This document shows positions 1 through 11,769 of a stretch of 64,000 bases of DNA, piece by piece. Position 1 is the first letter of the stretch. Every line of letters begins with the position of its first letter. The position numbers and the translations under genes were made by a program. Under the pieces are notes generated by a model that worked only from the letters and a program-made list of their open reading frames with translations, was not told the origin of the DNA and did no database searches. Origin of the DNA: Narthecium ossifragum (taxonomy: Eukaryota; Streptophyta; Magnoliopsida; Dioscoreales; Nartheciaceae); NCBI GenBank assembly GCA_963920575.1, contig OY986966.1, positions 2,376,130 to 2,440,129 of the forward strand. The letters run 5' to 3'.

Positions 1-383
1 GGGGAAGAAGCAGTCCTTCATGGTGAGTTGGAGGCAATTAAACTGGCTATGCAAGCGGGCATGGATAGAGGCTTTACTTCAGTAATGGTGGAAAGTGACT
101 CCCTGGTAGCTGTTAATATTGTCAATGGGCGTTTTCCTGTGATGGGGAGTTTCCTCTTGCCTGTGCGCGAGATCTGGCGGCTGGCGGGGCGTTTCAAGAA
201 TTTCGAGGTTTTTTATATTCCCCGTGAAGATAATCAGCGAGCGGACTTTGTGGCCCGACAAGCCCGGGAGGTGTCAGTTCTTATGTCTGATTACCCCGTC
301 TGTGGGAGTGATCATACGGGTAGGGGCTAGTAGTCTGATGTAACCCAGCCTTCGGGCTTATCTCTTCAAAAAAAAAAAAAAAC
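1..383 (+). mobile_element. LINE (non-LTR retrotransposon) 3' end with RNase H domain
   Basis: The frame from position 28 to 330 encodes the C-terminal part of a plant LINE RNase H-like domain: an ESDS motif near residue 23 (metal-binding acidic residue context) and a late PREDNQRADFVAR motif typical of the final helix. It is followed by a short 3' UTR with the tail CCTTCGGGCT and then an A-run (about 369-382), the usual LINE 3' terminus. The upstream part lies outside the window. Related ends with the CCTTCGGGCT tail or RNase H tail occur near 52.5 kb and, on the other strand, near 14.8 kb. Confidence 0.85.
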
Positions 384-2080
384 CTTTAGATCCTCATAGT
401 CATCTATCCATGGATAACCCCAACCCTAATGACCATCCCGAACCAATGACCAATCCTAACCAATCCGAGAATCAAGGTCGTAGGGCTATGAAGGATTTTT
501 ATGTTCCTAATTCTTTCACGTCGAATTCTTGCATTCAACCCCCGGTGATTGAGGCGGCTCATTATGAGATCAAACCACAATTTCTACAATCTTTATCGGC
601 ATTTCACGGATTATCCCATGAAGATCCTTATAGCCACATCGAGGAATTTATTTTGATAAGTTCTACGGTGAGAGTCAATAATTTTACCGAATATGCTCGG
701 AGACTTAAGTTATTTCCTTTCACTCTCAAGGGTAAAGTTAAATATTAGCTTACTTCTTTGGAATCTCGATCCATCTCCACTTGGCTCTAACTACAATCCC
801 AATTTCATGCAAAATTCTTTCCCATTACCAAGACTAGTAATCTTCGACAAGAAAGTGCTTCTTTAAAACAAGCCGATGATGAAACGTTCCATGAAGCTTG
901 GGATCACTATAGAGAACTCCATAGGAAGTGTCCCTATCATCAATTTCCTCAATGAGTCATAGTAGAACATTTTTATAAAGGGCTTAAGGAGAGGTACCAA
1001 CTAACCATTGATGTCGCTTGTGGGGGAGTTTTCATCACCAATCCTCTTGTACTCTTTCTTAGGCCCTTTCATCTTTTAACTTTTCTCCACCCAATTTAGA
1101 ATAGGATCTTTTGGAGGAGATTCATGGGAGGAGATAGCTTCATCAACCTCCATCTATGAATCAATCCCTCAAGATTAGTACTTAAACTCATAGCCTAGGG
1201 ATTCTTATGATGTAATAAGGGTTTCTATTGGGGATTTTTGGGATTTAGGGCTTGTAGACCGTCTTGAATGGTTTGTATGGATTGATCTTGATTTTTATAT
1301 GAATTTGGTGTTAATTTCAATTGTGGATGATTGGATTGCCTATTTGTGCCCTGGATCTAGGTCAATTGCATGCTAGGGCTTGGATGTAATCCTCTAATAG
1401 GGGGGATTCATGCTAGAACCATGGATCCTCTCTTGATGAGGGATTTTAGCCGAGATTATAGGTGTTGTGGTGCTAGAACAACCACAAACCTATCCATAAT
1501 CTTCCACCCATCCTATCTTTGTAGATTTGGTCATCGAGGTGCTAGCACCATCTCGATCTCACACCTAGATTCATACTAGGGTTGCTTTCTTGCGATGAAT
1601 CTATACTAACTAGAGGATTCATTAGCGGCGATTGAAACTCATCATTAGATTGCCAAATTTTAGATGATTATTCTTGCCGATGAGGGATCTTAACCCGATC
1701 CTCATCGAGCGATAGGTGGAATTAGTCATTCGTCTATTGACAATTAGATTTAACCATTCAAGTTGGTTAATCCACCCTTATCCTACGAAGACATAGTAGA
1801 ACCCTTATTATTGATTAAGGATCCCTTGGCCTTTCCTCATATTTGATCATCATTTAGCATTAATTTTGGTTTAGTCTAATTAAAAACCCAAATCTAAATC
1901 TTTTTCCCCAACTTCTTGGCAAGGATTTATACAAAGTATCCCACCTCAATCTTAGTTTTTCCCTGTGGATCGACTCAGACTCACCGCTACCTATCCCTAA
2001 AGTACTTAATTAGCAATTCGATTATAAATTTATAATTTTGATCAAGCGCGTTAAGCCGGGTGTTAGTGGGGAGTTACTCT
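384..2080 (+). mobile_element. Degenerate Ty3/gypsy LTR retrotransposon remnant (gag plus LTR-like tail)
   Basis: From 410 a gag-like reading frame begins with an N/P-rich head, followed by text typical of plant gypsy gag proteins (residues around FHGLSHEDPYSHIEEF, then LKLFPFTLKGKVKYW-like with the W lost to a stop at 746). It continues with further stops (near 787 and 953) through a region containing ADDETFHEAWDHYRELHRKCP to about 1030. No protease, reverse transcriptase or integrase follows. The sequence from about 1060 to 2075 looks like LTR or leader DNA, including CCCTGTGGATCGACTC near 1968, a phrase common near the 3' end of Athila/Tat-type LTRs. The family name is from memory, and the element ends are not resolved. 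Confidence 0.7.
410..1030 (+). pseudogene. gag pseudogene of a Ty3/gypsy element
   Basis: An open frame of 112 codons starts at 410. The same frame can be followed past three in-frame stops for about 100 further codons with recognisable retrotransposon gag sequence (PF03732-type). The stops and the missing pol show that it is dead. The retained part covers the N-terminal capsid-like half only, and no zinc knuckle is present. Confidence 0.75.
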
Positions 2081-2397
2081 GGGAGGGGAGAGAGAGGAGG
2101 GGTAGTGGGTGGTTAATCTATCAGGTGGCAGGGGGCCCACTAATATCATATATATGGTTATAGACCCTCTCAGATATGCTAATTTTCATATTACATCTGA
2201 AAAGTTTGTCAAGATTACATATTCCTGAAAAGATGATGGTGGTATCAAAACTCCCAAGGCTAGTCTATAGCCAATGTATGAGTGAATTGTTTTAAATACT
2301 AACCATAGCTCAATTGGGTATCTATATAATCTTAATCAATTTTCAATATCCAAGAGCATTTTAGTCATTTCATAACTAAATCATATACTTTTAAGGG

Positions 2398-3549
2398 ATT
2401 TTTGCATTCCGGTATCATGTACTTACGCAAAAATGTACTTTGGTACCACCAGGTTTGGGATTTGCAATTCGATACCGTCAAATTATAAATTACGTGAAAT
2501 TTACTTCAGACCCCCGACTCTGTTACTATAATTTGATGAAAAACCGCTCATGTGACCGGTTTTACACCCGTTACCCGAGTTTTGAACCCGTTTTCCGGGT
2601 TTTGCACCCGTTTCCTACCTCTCTTCCGTCATCCGACTCTCTTCGGTCGACGTCATCATCCATCCCGACTCCTTGCAGCGCCGTTGTCATCCGCCTCTCT
2701 CCCGTCAACGCTAAGATCCTCTACTGCCGTCGATTCTCCGCCACGGAGTTTTTCCCGAGCGACATCGACGCCGTGCGACGGAGCTGGTGTGGGCAGAGGA
2801 GGAGAAGCAACAGAGAGATGGGGGAGGAGAAGAAAGAAGAAAAAGAAGAAGAAGAGCGAGAGGTGGTTGGGGAGGGAGAAAGAAGAAGAATAAGAAGAAG
2901 AAGGGGGAGGTGACTGCGTCGGACGGAGATGGTGCGGGCGTTGTGAGGTCGCGTGGGGGAGAAGGGGGCCGTGCTACGGACTTGGTGCAAGGGAGCCGTG
3001 CGACGAAGCTGGTGCGGGTAGAGGAGGAGAAGCAACAGAGAGATGGGGGAGGAGAAGAAAGAAGAAAGAAGAAGAAGAAGAAGAAGAGGGGGAGGTGGCT
3101 GGGGAAGGAGAAAGAAGGGGGAGGTGACTGCACTGTACGGAGCTGGTGCGGGCGTTGTGCGGTCACACGGGGGAGAAGGGGGCCGTGTGACGAAGCTGGT
3201 GCGAGCAGAGAAGGAGAAGCAACAGAGAGATGGGGGAGGAGAAGAAAGAAGAAGAAAAAGAGGGGGAGGTGGCTGGGGAGACCGATCTCGCCCGCGCCGC
3301 CCTCCGCCGCGCACGTGGCCTCGGCGCCAACATCGACCGGTGCAACACTAACTGTGTGTAAATGGGCTGACGGTAGTCACGTGTGTGTCATGTGATCAGT
3401 TTACCGTCAGCCCATACAATACCGTTTGGGTGCTTGAATTACTTTACCATGATATTATAACTTGGTGGTATCAAACTGTAGATCCCAAACATGGTGATAG
3501 CAAAGTACATTTCTGAAAAAGTATACGGTAACGAAACGCAGAAATCCCC
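2398..3549. mobile_element. Mutator-like element (MULE) with about 95-bp imperfect terminal inverted repeats
   Basis: The left end (about 2396-2490) and the reverse complement of the right end (about 3458-3549) match almost throughout. Shared blocks include AATGTACTTTG, CACCA.GTTTGGGAT and GATACC..CAA.TTATAA. No transposase is present, so the element is non-autonomous. A 9-bp target duplication is only weakly suggested (TACTTTTAA against CCATTTTAA). The inside is GA/GC-rich and consists mostly of a degenerate tandem repeat. The long open frames on both strands inside it come from low-complexity DNA. Confidence 0.75.
2775..3275. repeat. Degenerate GA-rich tandem repeat inside the MULE (about 3 units)
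   Basis: The block CGACG(G/A)AGCTGGTG..GG followed by GAGGAGAAGCAACAGAGAGA and a GAAGAA run occurs at about 2777, 3002 and 3186. The spacing of about 185-225 bp reflects GAA-run length differences. The purine bias explains the long open frames seen in several frames. Confidence 0.75.
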
Positions 3550-3559
3550 CATTTTAATT

Positions 3560-6360
3560 TAATTAAGTCTCTTGATCGGACAAAAAGATTTTTTTTGAAA
3601 TGACCCCTTAATTTCAGGGGGCATATGTTAATGACAAAATTGTTGAGTCTGACGTGAAGTTTAGCATGTTTTGCGCGGGATAAATGATATCAATTATTCT
3701 ATTATCATTAATCGAGCCAGTGGCTACCAAACTTACACTATAAATATATAGCCCGTACGAAGAGAACCCACCCTACATGAAGTCCGAGATCTCTGGCAAG
3801 ACAACTAAAATATCCATCACATAAACATAACCTAGCGTGGGATTGAATGTGGCATACATATTGGTAAGAATATTTAGGGGAATGAGCTGTCTGAAGATTT
3901 GTGCTATCACATACGGTTTGGTACATTATTTGTAAAGATATATGTTGTATATATTATACTAATCGATTCAGATTACTTCCAGATTAGACTATTAGGACAC
4001 ACATTAATTTATTGGATATATAGCTTGCATGACGAAGCACTATTCTCTCTATTATTGGTTCATATATCTCCGATATGGCTATGGATAAGGCATTTGACTA
4101 AAGAGTACATGAATTTATAATATTTGTTGTTGATCAATCATAGATTGCTTGCATTCATGGCTAAAAATATAGCTGGGTAGTCTTCCAAGTAGTGAAAAAA
4201 TTTTAAGCAAGGTTTTCTTGATAGTTTTTTGCAGAAATACCCCTACAAATTCGACAATAAAAGTGGACGTTTGAGCAAATTAAGCCATTAATTAATGTAC
4301 CTTTGAAAGGGTCACGGAGATCCATTAAAAAGGGCCACTAAATCTAGGATATGAATGCAAACACTGCTAATTGGTCAGAGATATCTTTATGTCATTCCCA
4401 TCTATCAAACATCCATAAGAAGAGATAAGAACAAAGAGATAAGGCTATGGAATTAAACATGAAGGACAACAGAGATTTATGCTATAGTTGGTATTAATGG
4501 CGAGCCATTTGATGATAACATATAGGCAGTGCAACAATAAGAATAACATTGATTTGTCCGAGTTAATTAACTAAATTAAATCAATTTTCTTTTTAAACTT
4601 TTGATTTTTCATGTTGACCAACTAATAGTTTGACTAAACTAGTCATATCATAATGAATGGTATACATACAACATTTAAGAAACATTTGGCTATAATAACT
4701 GAAGTAATTGAATATATGTAACCAGTAACTAATGTGCCCCGTGTCACATGGCAGGGTTTAGGATTTAGCGTAACTATCCGCTAACTTTTCCATTAACTTA
4801 TCCTCTCTTTTCATTAGCTTCTCTATTAATCACTTATTAAGTTTTCTCTTCTCTTCATTAAACCCATGAGTAACTTCCATGTTTCATGTAGGCTTCACAT
4901 AGGATTAAGCCTGTCAGATTCACGTATAACATAGCATCATGCTATATAGCATAGAATTCATACACATATATGAGGATAATAAGATAAATTAAAATAATTG
5001 AAAATACGTATATCCTTGTGTCCTAAAAGTTTTTCTGATTTAACTGGTTGTTTTAAAAGTTTTAGCAAATTTCATTAAAAGTCTAATATTCAAGGATATT
5101 ATTAGAGAGTTTTAGTTTTTAGTTTCTTTTTCTCGGAGTGACAACGACGACAGTGAAAACGACGACAATGGCATGACGGGTCATTGGAAACAAGGTTGAT
5201 GGCTCATCCACAGCCTCCAGTGATTGGTTTTAAATAGCAAGAAAGTCCCTCTCAACATTGGACATCTCCAAGCTCCTTAAAAATAGATATCCATCTCTTT
5301 CTGTATCCATGGAAGGAATCAAAGCCCCCTCTTCCGCACCATCACCCTGTGTCTCCTCCTCTCCTGTGCACTCGTCGTATCTAATCATGGCTCCCGTTCC
5401 CCTGCCGGATCCTATGGAACCCGACCCACGAGACCACTATGATCCGATAACCCGTGACTGTTCACGTGAACCACCATGCTTATAGTTCTGGATCCCCACG
5501 TGAAGGAACCTTTTTGGACAATAAATGGGTTTTGGAGTATAGCCCGAGGAGTCTACTCCGAACCCGACCCGAGAGGGTCAGGCCCCTCAGTGGGGGTGCA
5601 TGCATGCATGCATCCATGTGCACAGGTTTGAGAAGTTAGTGAACTGAACATTAGGAAATAAAAAGAAAAAGGAGTTTAGAAAGGTGATAATTGTGGGAGT
5701 GAGGATTTGTGAGATTAATTCATCATTTTTTATTGGCTTAAATCTTATTTGGGCGAACACAATGATTAATTATTGTATTAGAATAGAGGTATAGAACTAA
5801 ACTAACTTGTAATTTGCTCTGCTAGATTAAAATAAAAATATATAAAGTGAGCCATATATCTACAAAAATACCAATTTATAAACCCCATCAACTTAAATTT
5901 TTGAGATAATTAGTGAAGTTAACGCACCGAATTCACCACTTGTACATTATAAGCAAGGTTCGAAGTTTCGGTTACTATATTGGTTACGGTCTGAGCAAAA
6001 AACCGATTAGTTTCGGTGATTTCAGGTTTTAACATGTGTCAAAATCCGATATATTTCAGAGTTTTGGATCAAGATCGGTCGAAACTCTAAACCGTGATTA
6101 TAATTCACCTCGATAGTTATGAACATCATTAGACTCGATCTCACACTGTTGCACCAAATCTCTGATGAACCCTTGTACTTAGCAGGCAAGCCTTCTCCCA
6201 CTTGCTGTCATTGGCCACCAAAATGAATAAAACCCAACCCTCCTGCATGGATTCTTAATACAAGAATAATTTCTCCACGAATGGGCTATGACACTCCAAT
6301 AGCGTTTTCCCCCGGTGGGTAACAACCGCTATAATACCAACAAACCAGGAATACAAACTT
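3560..6360. other. Intergenic AT-rich DNA without a recognisable gene
   Basis: I see no conserved coding frame. A 75-codon frame at 5258-5485 begins 36 bp after TTTTAAATAG, is S/P-rich and matches nothing I know. A (TGCA)n palindromic run lies at about 5597-5612. The stretch 5945-6120 has low-complexity text around CGGTT/CGAAAC. It is probably old transposon debris. Confidence 0.5.
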
Positions 6361-6362
6361 TT

Positions 6363-6363
<1 letters not shown>

Positions 6364-6415
<52 letters not shown>
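6364..6415 (+). repeat. (GA)n microsatellite upstream of the CCCH gene
   Basis: There are about 25 uninterrupted GA units, with further GA-rich patches at 6484-6515 and 6600-6652. GAGA tracts in plant promoters or 5' UTRs are known binding sites for BPC/BBR proteins. A role here is inference from position only. Confidence 0.9.
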
Positions 6416-6419
<4 letters not shown>

Positions 6420-6652
6420 TGCAGGCAAAGGTTCCCCATTGACCCAACTGGCACACCACCACCCAATGATCCCAATGAGGCTAGAGAGAGAGAGAGCGAG
6501 AGAGAGAGAGAGGGAACGTGGCCCCTATTTCAGCAGATCCAGATCCACCCCTCAGTCTCCACTCTCTCCCACTCTTCCTCTTCCCAGAACCCAAACAGAG
6601 AGGAGAGAGAGAGAAGTTGAGATCGGAGAGGAGAGGAGAGGAGAGGAGAGGG

Positions 6653-6661
6653 ATAAAATAT
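6653..6661 (+). promoter_or_regulatory. Possible TATA box of the CCCH gene
   Basis: ATAAAATATA lies about 290 bp before the start codon, at the end of the GA-rich block. Transcription would start near 6690, giving a CT-rich leader of about 250 bases that contains an upstream ORF. No transcript data are available. Confidence 0.3.
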
Positions 6662-6745
6662 AGAGAGTTACAGCAGAGATGGTGGAAACCCAGAAGTCAT
6701 TACTACAGCACCGTTAAGGCAGCCCTACAGCAGCAGCGCCGCAGG

Positions 6746-6856
6746 ATGACCTCTCCCTTTCCCAACCACTCTTCTCTCGGGGACGGCGACCTGCTCCATC
6801 TCTTCTCTTCTCTCCTCCTCAAGAACGCATCTTTACTATGCTCCAAGCTTAGATAG
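6746..6856 (+). other. Upstream ORF (36 codons) in the probable 5' leader of the CCCH gene
   Basis: An ATG at 6746 opens a 36-codon frame ending in TAG at 6854-6856, 89 bp before the main start. The peptide is leucine/serine-rich in its second half. A shorter 12-codon frame begins near 6679. If both lie in the mature leader they could dampen translation. A pyrimidine tract and CAG just before the main ATG (6911-6943) could instead be a splice acceptor that removes them. Confidence 0.4.
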
Positions 6857-6945
6857 CCCACTAGCTCTTCTGGGCAACTCTCAAAACCCCTCCTTTGTTG
6901 TTGTGCTTCTCTCTTGGCTTGCTTCGATCTCTTCCTCCTGCAGCC

Positions 6946-9030
6946 ATGGATGCCTACGAGGCGACCAGGGTGGTGCTGGCCAGGATCCAGGCTTTGGACC
7001 CGGACAACGCCGCCAAGATCATGGGTCTCCTATTGCTTCAAGACCACGGCGACAAGGAGATGATCCGCCTCGCCTTGGGTCCGGAGTCGCTTCTCCACTC
7101 CGTGGTCCTCAAAGCACGCAAGGACCTTGTCTTGATCCCCCCCTCCTCGTCCCCATCTCGCCTTCTTGGTACTCACATGATCCCCTCCCCTCTCACCGTC
7201 CCCAACCCGTCATGGACTCCGGCGAACCCCTTGACCCGGGCTAATAGCCTCAATGGGTCGGTGATGGATGACCTCCATAGCCCGGAGGAGTTCGGAGAGG
7301 ACTCCATTGGCTTCCCTGGGTGGCGCCCGTGCCTCTACTACGCGAGGGGGTATTGCAAGAATGGCAACGCGTGCCGTTTCCTCCATGGCCTCCCGGAGGA
7401 GTCCAGTGGGTGCAACATGGACGCCATGGTCGAGCACGAGCTCCTCTTAAGGTCTAAGAGCCCCCGGCTCAATGGCGTCGCCGCCGGATACCCCTACTCT
7501 CCGACGACGACTCTGCCCTTGTCGCCAACGACCAAATGCATGAACTTTTTCCTCCAACAACAGCATAATGAGCCCCAAAGGTGAAATCTTTTGCTATCTA
7601 ACTGCAATTTGCAACATTTTTAAGCCCAATAAAGTGGCAATCGAACTCCAAAGGTTAAGATTTCCGAAACCCAGCAGGGTGGCGACGGCAGTGACGATGG
7701 GTGTCGGAGAAGATATTCACAAGTTCATGGGTCGAGCCCGGACGGAAAGGAGCGATCTTTCGCCGATTTCCAACCCGGGATCGAGGCAGATCTATCTCAC
7801 GTTCCCAGCGGATAGCACATTCCGGGAAGAAGACGTCTCCAACTACTTCAGGTTGGTGTTTCCAAATTCCCAAGATCGAGAGCATTAAGCTCTCTTCTTC
7901 TTCTTCTTCGATGTGCTCCAATGGCATACTAAAATGATGGGTTCTTGTCTGTAGCATCTATGGGCCAGTCCAGGATGTGAGGATTCCATACCAGCAGAAG
8001 AGGATGTTTGGGTTCGTGACGTTCGTCTACCCAGAAACCGTGAAGCTGATCCTGGCTAAGGGAAACCCCCACTTTGTTTGCGATGCTCGAGTCCTCGTGA
8101 AGCCATACAAGGAGAAGGGCAAGGTCCCCGACAAGTACAGGCACTTCTCACCCACCACCTTCCCATGAAATCATCCCTTCGTCTCTATCTAAAAATGCAC
8201 TAAAGTTGTTGTCTTTGCTCGTTGGCAGGAAGCAGATGCAGCAACAGCAACAGGGGGACTACTCCGTCCCTGGAACCCCTCCTGGGTTAGATTCCAGAGA
8301 CCCCTTTGATCTACAACAGCTCGGTGAGTTCTCATCTTGGTTAATTCTCCATCTTCAAATCAAGAGCTTCTTCTATGTTTTGATCATTATTGACAAGGTT
8401 ATGTGTTGATGAATGTATATAGGAGCAAGGATGCTGTATAACAATAGCCAAGAAGTGCTGTTAAGGAGGAGGATTGAGGAGCAGCAGCAGGCATTGGAGT
8501 TGCGGCAAGCTATAGAACTGCAGCAAAGACGAATCATGGGTCTCCAGCTTTTCGACATCCATACTCGGATCCCACCAACCTCGTCCACCATTAGCACTCC
8601 TCTTGATGTTACCCAAGAAGAAGCACCATTAGAAGGTGAATTCACTAATTCTAAAGCCTTCCCGGCCGCTGTGTTCTGACTATAATCTAGTTGTTATCTT
8701 AGTTGTTATGTATGTTTCACTGTCTATAGATAAGACACCAAGCCCTGGTGCATCCGGGGCTGAGCAGTGGAGCAGCAGCAGCTGCGGCAGCGGCAGCCAG
8801 GCGTCTGTTCTCGGGCAGCTACAGACGGCAGTCAACGATGATGATAAGGAGGAATCTGGTGGCATGGAGAGCCCCAATGAAGACGGCTGTTTCCAAGAAA
8901 GGTAAATCTTAGACTACGAAAGCTAACAACAAAGATAAAAACTCTTTACTTTACTCTCTCTCTCTCTCTGTTCCCTTCTGGGAAGGCACTGTAGCAGTGC
9001 AGTAAATGCTCTTAAAAGCTGTTAGAATTT

Positions 9031-9068
<38 letters not shown>

Positions 9069-9473
9069 CTGTTTTGACCTGTTTTCCATGAGTTTTGCTA
9101 GTGTTATTAAGAAGTTATCTTTGGTGGTGTTCTGTAATGGCAGCAATATGGAGCACAACCTGCCAGACAGCCCCTTTGCTTCACCTACCAAAGAAGCTGC
9201 CTTACTTGGGGGGTCTTTCTTCTCAACAGAGGCAGACATGACTACCACTTCCTCTCCTCTCATGGCTAATGATAACAGCAATAGCAGCAGCACCACCCAC
9301 CTTATGAACTCCTACAGCTCATGCTTCCTTCAAATGCAAAGGTAACCACCAGGATACACAACCAATCTCAGCAATCACTCCACCTCTTATCCATACATTT
9401 TTTTTACAACAATGGTTTATCTTAATGGTTCTGCCATAGGTTACCCTCCGGCCATGGAGCCATTGGAATGTGA
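6946..9473 (+). CDS. Zinc finger CCCH domain protein with RRM (plant C3H46/53/55-like)
   Basis: Eight exons: 6946-7580, 7678-7851, 7955-8140, 8229-8323, 8423-8635, 8730-8901, 9144-9341 and 9440-9473, giving about 568 residues. The start is the ATG before [10 protein letters not shown], the conserved N-terminus of this plant family (alpha-helical, roughly residues 1-60). One CCCH finger lies at residues 129-147 (C-x7-C-x5-C-x3-H). An RRM lies at about 248-325, with IYLTFP as RNP2 and RMFGFVTF as RNP1. A Q-rich segment ending in [11 protein letters not shown] and a short C-terminus GHGAIGM follow, also typical. It is predicted to bind RNA; the target is unknown. Exon 3 seems to use a GC donor at 8141, or else a GT donor at 8135, and both keep frame. 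The reading frame and splice sites look intact. Confidence 0.9.
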
Positions 9474-10160
9474 GGTATAAAGAACAGAGGCCAGAGGCAG
9501 CAGAGAAGAGGCAAAGGAATATAGGAAAAAAGTTCAGTTGCAGCAAACTTTGTCTTAGGTGTATTATTTCTTTAGGTACAGACCGGCCCTCCTCAAGCAA
9601 AGAAGAGGAAAAGATGGCATCAACCATCAACTCAATCAATCAGAATACAGTATATAGTAAACCCGACTCCTACCTCTACTACTACTACTACTATTACTAG
9701 CTCCTCTACTGAGCTACCAACCTAGCTACCTACCTACCTGTAAACCTGCCCACCAACCCTGAAGAGCCCACTCACCAACCAGTAAGACGTCATAACCTCT
9801 GCATATATACATACACGGAGTACTGCAAGGCATCATCGAATAGATGCTAGACTGGGTAGCTAGCCTTCCTGATGAAAGATAACAAGGCTGATATATATAT
9901 ATATAAATGGCTGTGGCTGAGGACAAACTATTGGGTCATCTTCTTGTACTGTGTTTGTTTTGTTATGTGGCTTTTAGTTCCTCCTTTTACCCACTACGGT
10001 AGCGTTGTTTAAACAGAAAGAAAAAGTACAAGTAAAGGAGTAAAGAATACAGTAAGGCAGTCCTTTTTACTTTACATTGTGTTCTTTTTAAAACAAACCT
10101 CTGTTGTGGGATTCCTATAACTTTGTTTTTCACGTTATTCTTATACGATCGACTTGTTTA
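9474..10160 (+). other. 3' UTR and downstream spacer of the CCCH gene
   Basis: The sequence carries a (CTA)n run near 9676-9698, CTAC(CTAC)n near 9713-9737 and a short (TA)n at about 9892-9905. No coding sequence is apparent. The poly(A) site is not obvious. Confidence 0.4.
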
Positions 10161-10167
10161 ACTATAA

Positions 10168-10314
10168 GTGAGCAGATGAAGAAATCACGTGAACCCAACG
10201 GAGCTTTTCCGCTGTCTATTCTACCCAGTAAACTATACTATGTGAGCAGATCAAGAAATCACGTGAGCCCAATGTAGCTTTTCCACTGTTTATTCTACCC
10301 ATTATCAGTTGCTT
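10168..10314. repeat. Tandem duplication, two copies of about 74 bp
   Basis: The copies start at 10168 and 10242 with GTGAGCAGAT(G/C)AAGAAATCACGTGA and end with ATTCTACCCA. They differ at only a few bases, so the duplication is fairly young. Each copy contains CACGTG-related text (TCACGTGA). Confidence 0.85.
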
Positions 10315-10377
10315 TGTTTGGAAAGTTTGATCTTTTTGGAAAGCTTTATTAAGTGCGTGTTTAGCTACCTTCCATGT

Positions 10378-10378
<1 letters not shown>

Positions 10379-10436
<58 letters not shown>

Positions 10437-10456
10437 TAGTATATATATATATATAG
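10379..10456. repeat. (TA)n microsatellite
   Basis: There are about 28 TA units, interrupted near 10435 (ACTAGT), followed by a short ATATG-type run (about 10468-10492). Confidence 0.95.
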
Positions 10457-10539
10457 AGAAAGAGATAGATATGATATGATATGATATGATATAGGAAGGA
10501 GGAGAGATTCTTCTCTTTTTTCTCCCTTCTCTCTGTGTT

Positions 10540-10948
10540 TTGTGCTTGCCATGTGCACGCCATGTGCTATCTTTGTACGTTTGAATGGCTTCTTCCAACT
10601 CTATATAATATTAATATGGAGCAGTTCCTTGCAGGACTCTTATCTTATATATATGACAGCCAAACATGCCATAATATAGGTAAGATCAGAGATGTCTTAT
10701 GAGGATGAGATCAAGCTTGCCTTGCCTTGGATCCACCTCACACTACGCCCCGTTTGGTCCGGGGAACGGGGAATGACCCCTTTTATCTCCTCATTTATCC
10801 CTCGACCTAATGGAGATGGTAAAATATGATTAAGATGGAACAAGGCGGGTCATCTTAAAAAGTAGGGATATAACTTCTTATCTTTATTTAACTTTCACTC
10901 TGATTTTTATCCCCCATTTTTATTCCACCGAGTAAAAAAAATATTTTA
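10540..10948. repeat. About 400-bp direct repeat, copy A (partner at 12345-12742)
   Basis: The stretch from TTGTGCTT..CCATGTGCAC to GAGTAAAAAAAATATTTT aligns with 12345-12742 along its whole length with scattered substitutions and small indels. It includes CCGGGGAACGGGG and TTCCTTGCAGGACT. The copies do not begin with TG or end with CA, so they are not LTRs. The interval between them (about 1.4 kb) is unrelated to either copy. Confidence 0.85.
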
Positions 10949-10959
10949 CAGATAATTGG

Positions 10960-11760
10960 TGTTTAGTCTCCTTATATGAAAAATATTTGGCCCTGAGTAT
11001 AGATAGTTTTTCCTTAAGGCATTTACTATTAGTGGCCTCCCACTTCTCCGACCATGGCCCTCCGATCCGATGGGTGCAAGGTCTCCTCCGATCCAGTGGA
11101 GGATGACCAAGGAAGAGTGCTGGAGAGAGAGAGATCGGGTGGAGAGAGAGGGTTCGAGGAAGAGTGCTGGAGGGGAGGGCGTCGCGTTGTTCGGTGACAG
11201 AGTGCGGGAGACTAGGTGGAGGTGGAGACAACGTCGTAAGTGAAGGAGGAGAAGAGGAGCCGCGGGCGGAGCTTTTGGAAGGGGACGAGTGGCGGCGGGG
11301 TTTACTCCAGTGAGAGGAGGTTGGGGGGGGGGGGGCGAAGGCTCGTGGTAGGAGGAGGTCGGGCGGTGGTCGTCGGCTTCGGGATGAGATCGGGATCGAC
11401 GACGGACGGTTAGTTCGGGATCGATGACGGAAAGATCGGGATCAATGACGGGGAGCTCAGGATCAGCGACGGACGGTGAGCTCGGGATCGGTAATGTTGA
11501 GCTTGATGGGAGCTTGGGGCGACGATGGGAGGGTGGCGGAGGAGCTCAGGGGTACGAAGGGAGCTCGAGGTGACGCCTAACGGGAGGGCGGCGGACGAGC
11601 TCGGGGGAGATGGCGTCGGCAGAGGAGAAGAGGCGAAAGAAGTGAGAAAATGTCGAAAAAATAGAAAAATGGGTGAAAAATAGTGGAAAAAGACAGTAAA
11701 ATAGGAAAATATGTTAGAAAAATAGAAAAAAGGTGAAAAATACGTGAAGGTTCAGGAGGA
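10960..11760. other. GC-rich spacer between the 400-bp repeats
   Basis: The DNA is G-rich with repeated phrases such as GATCGGGATC.ACGACGG and GAGCTCGGG (about 11380-11600), and a run of ten Gs at 11325-11334. There are long frames on the minus strand (10920-11231), but they match no family and look like composition effects. Confidence 0.5.
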
Positions 11761-11769
11761 GATCAAAAG

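Noticed and set aside
2711..3314. Long minus-strand frames (151 and 197 codons) rich in S, L, P and F
   Set aside because: They are the complement of GA-rich tandem repeats inside the MULE, with no domain; composition artefacts.
10216..10598. Frames made of YIYIYI
   Set aside because: Translation of the (TA)n microsatellite.
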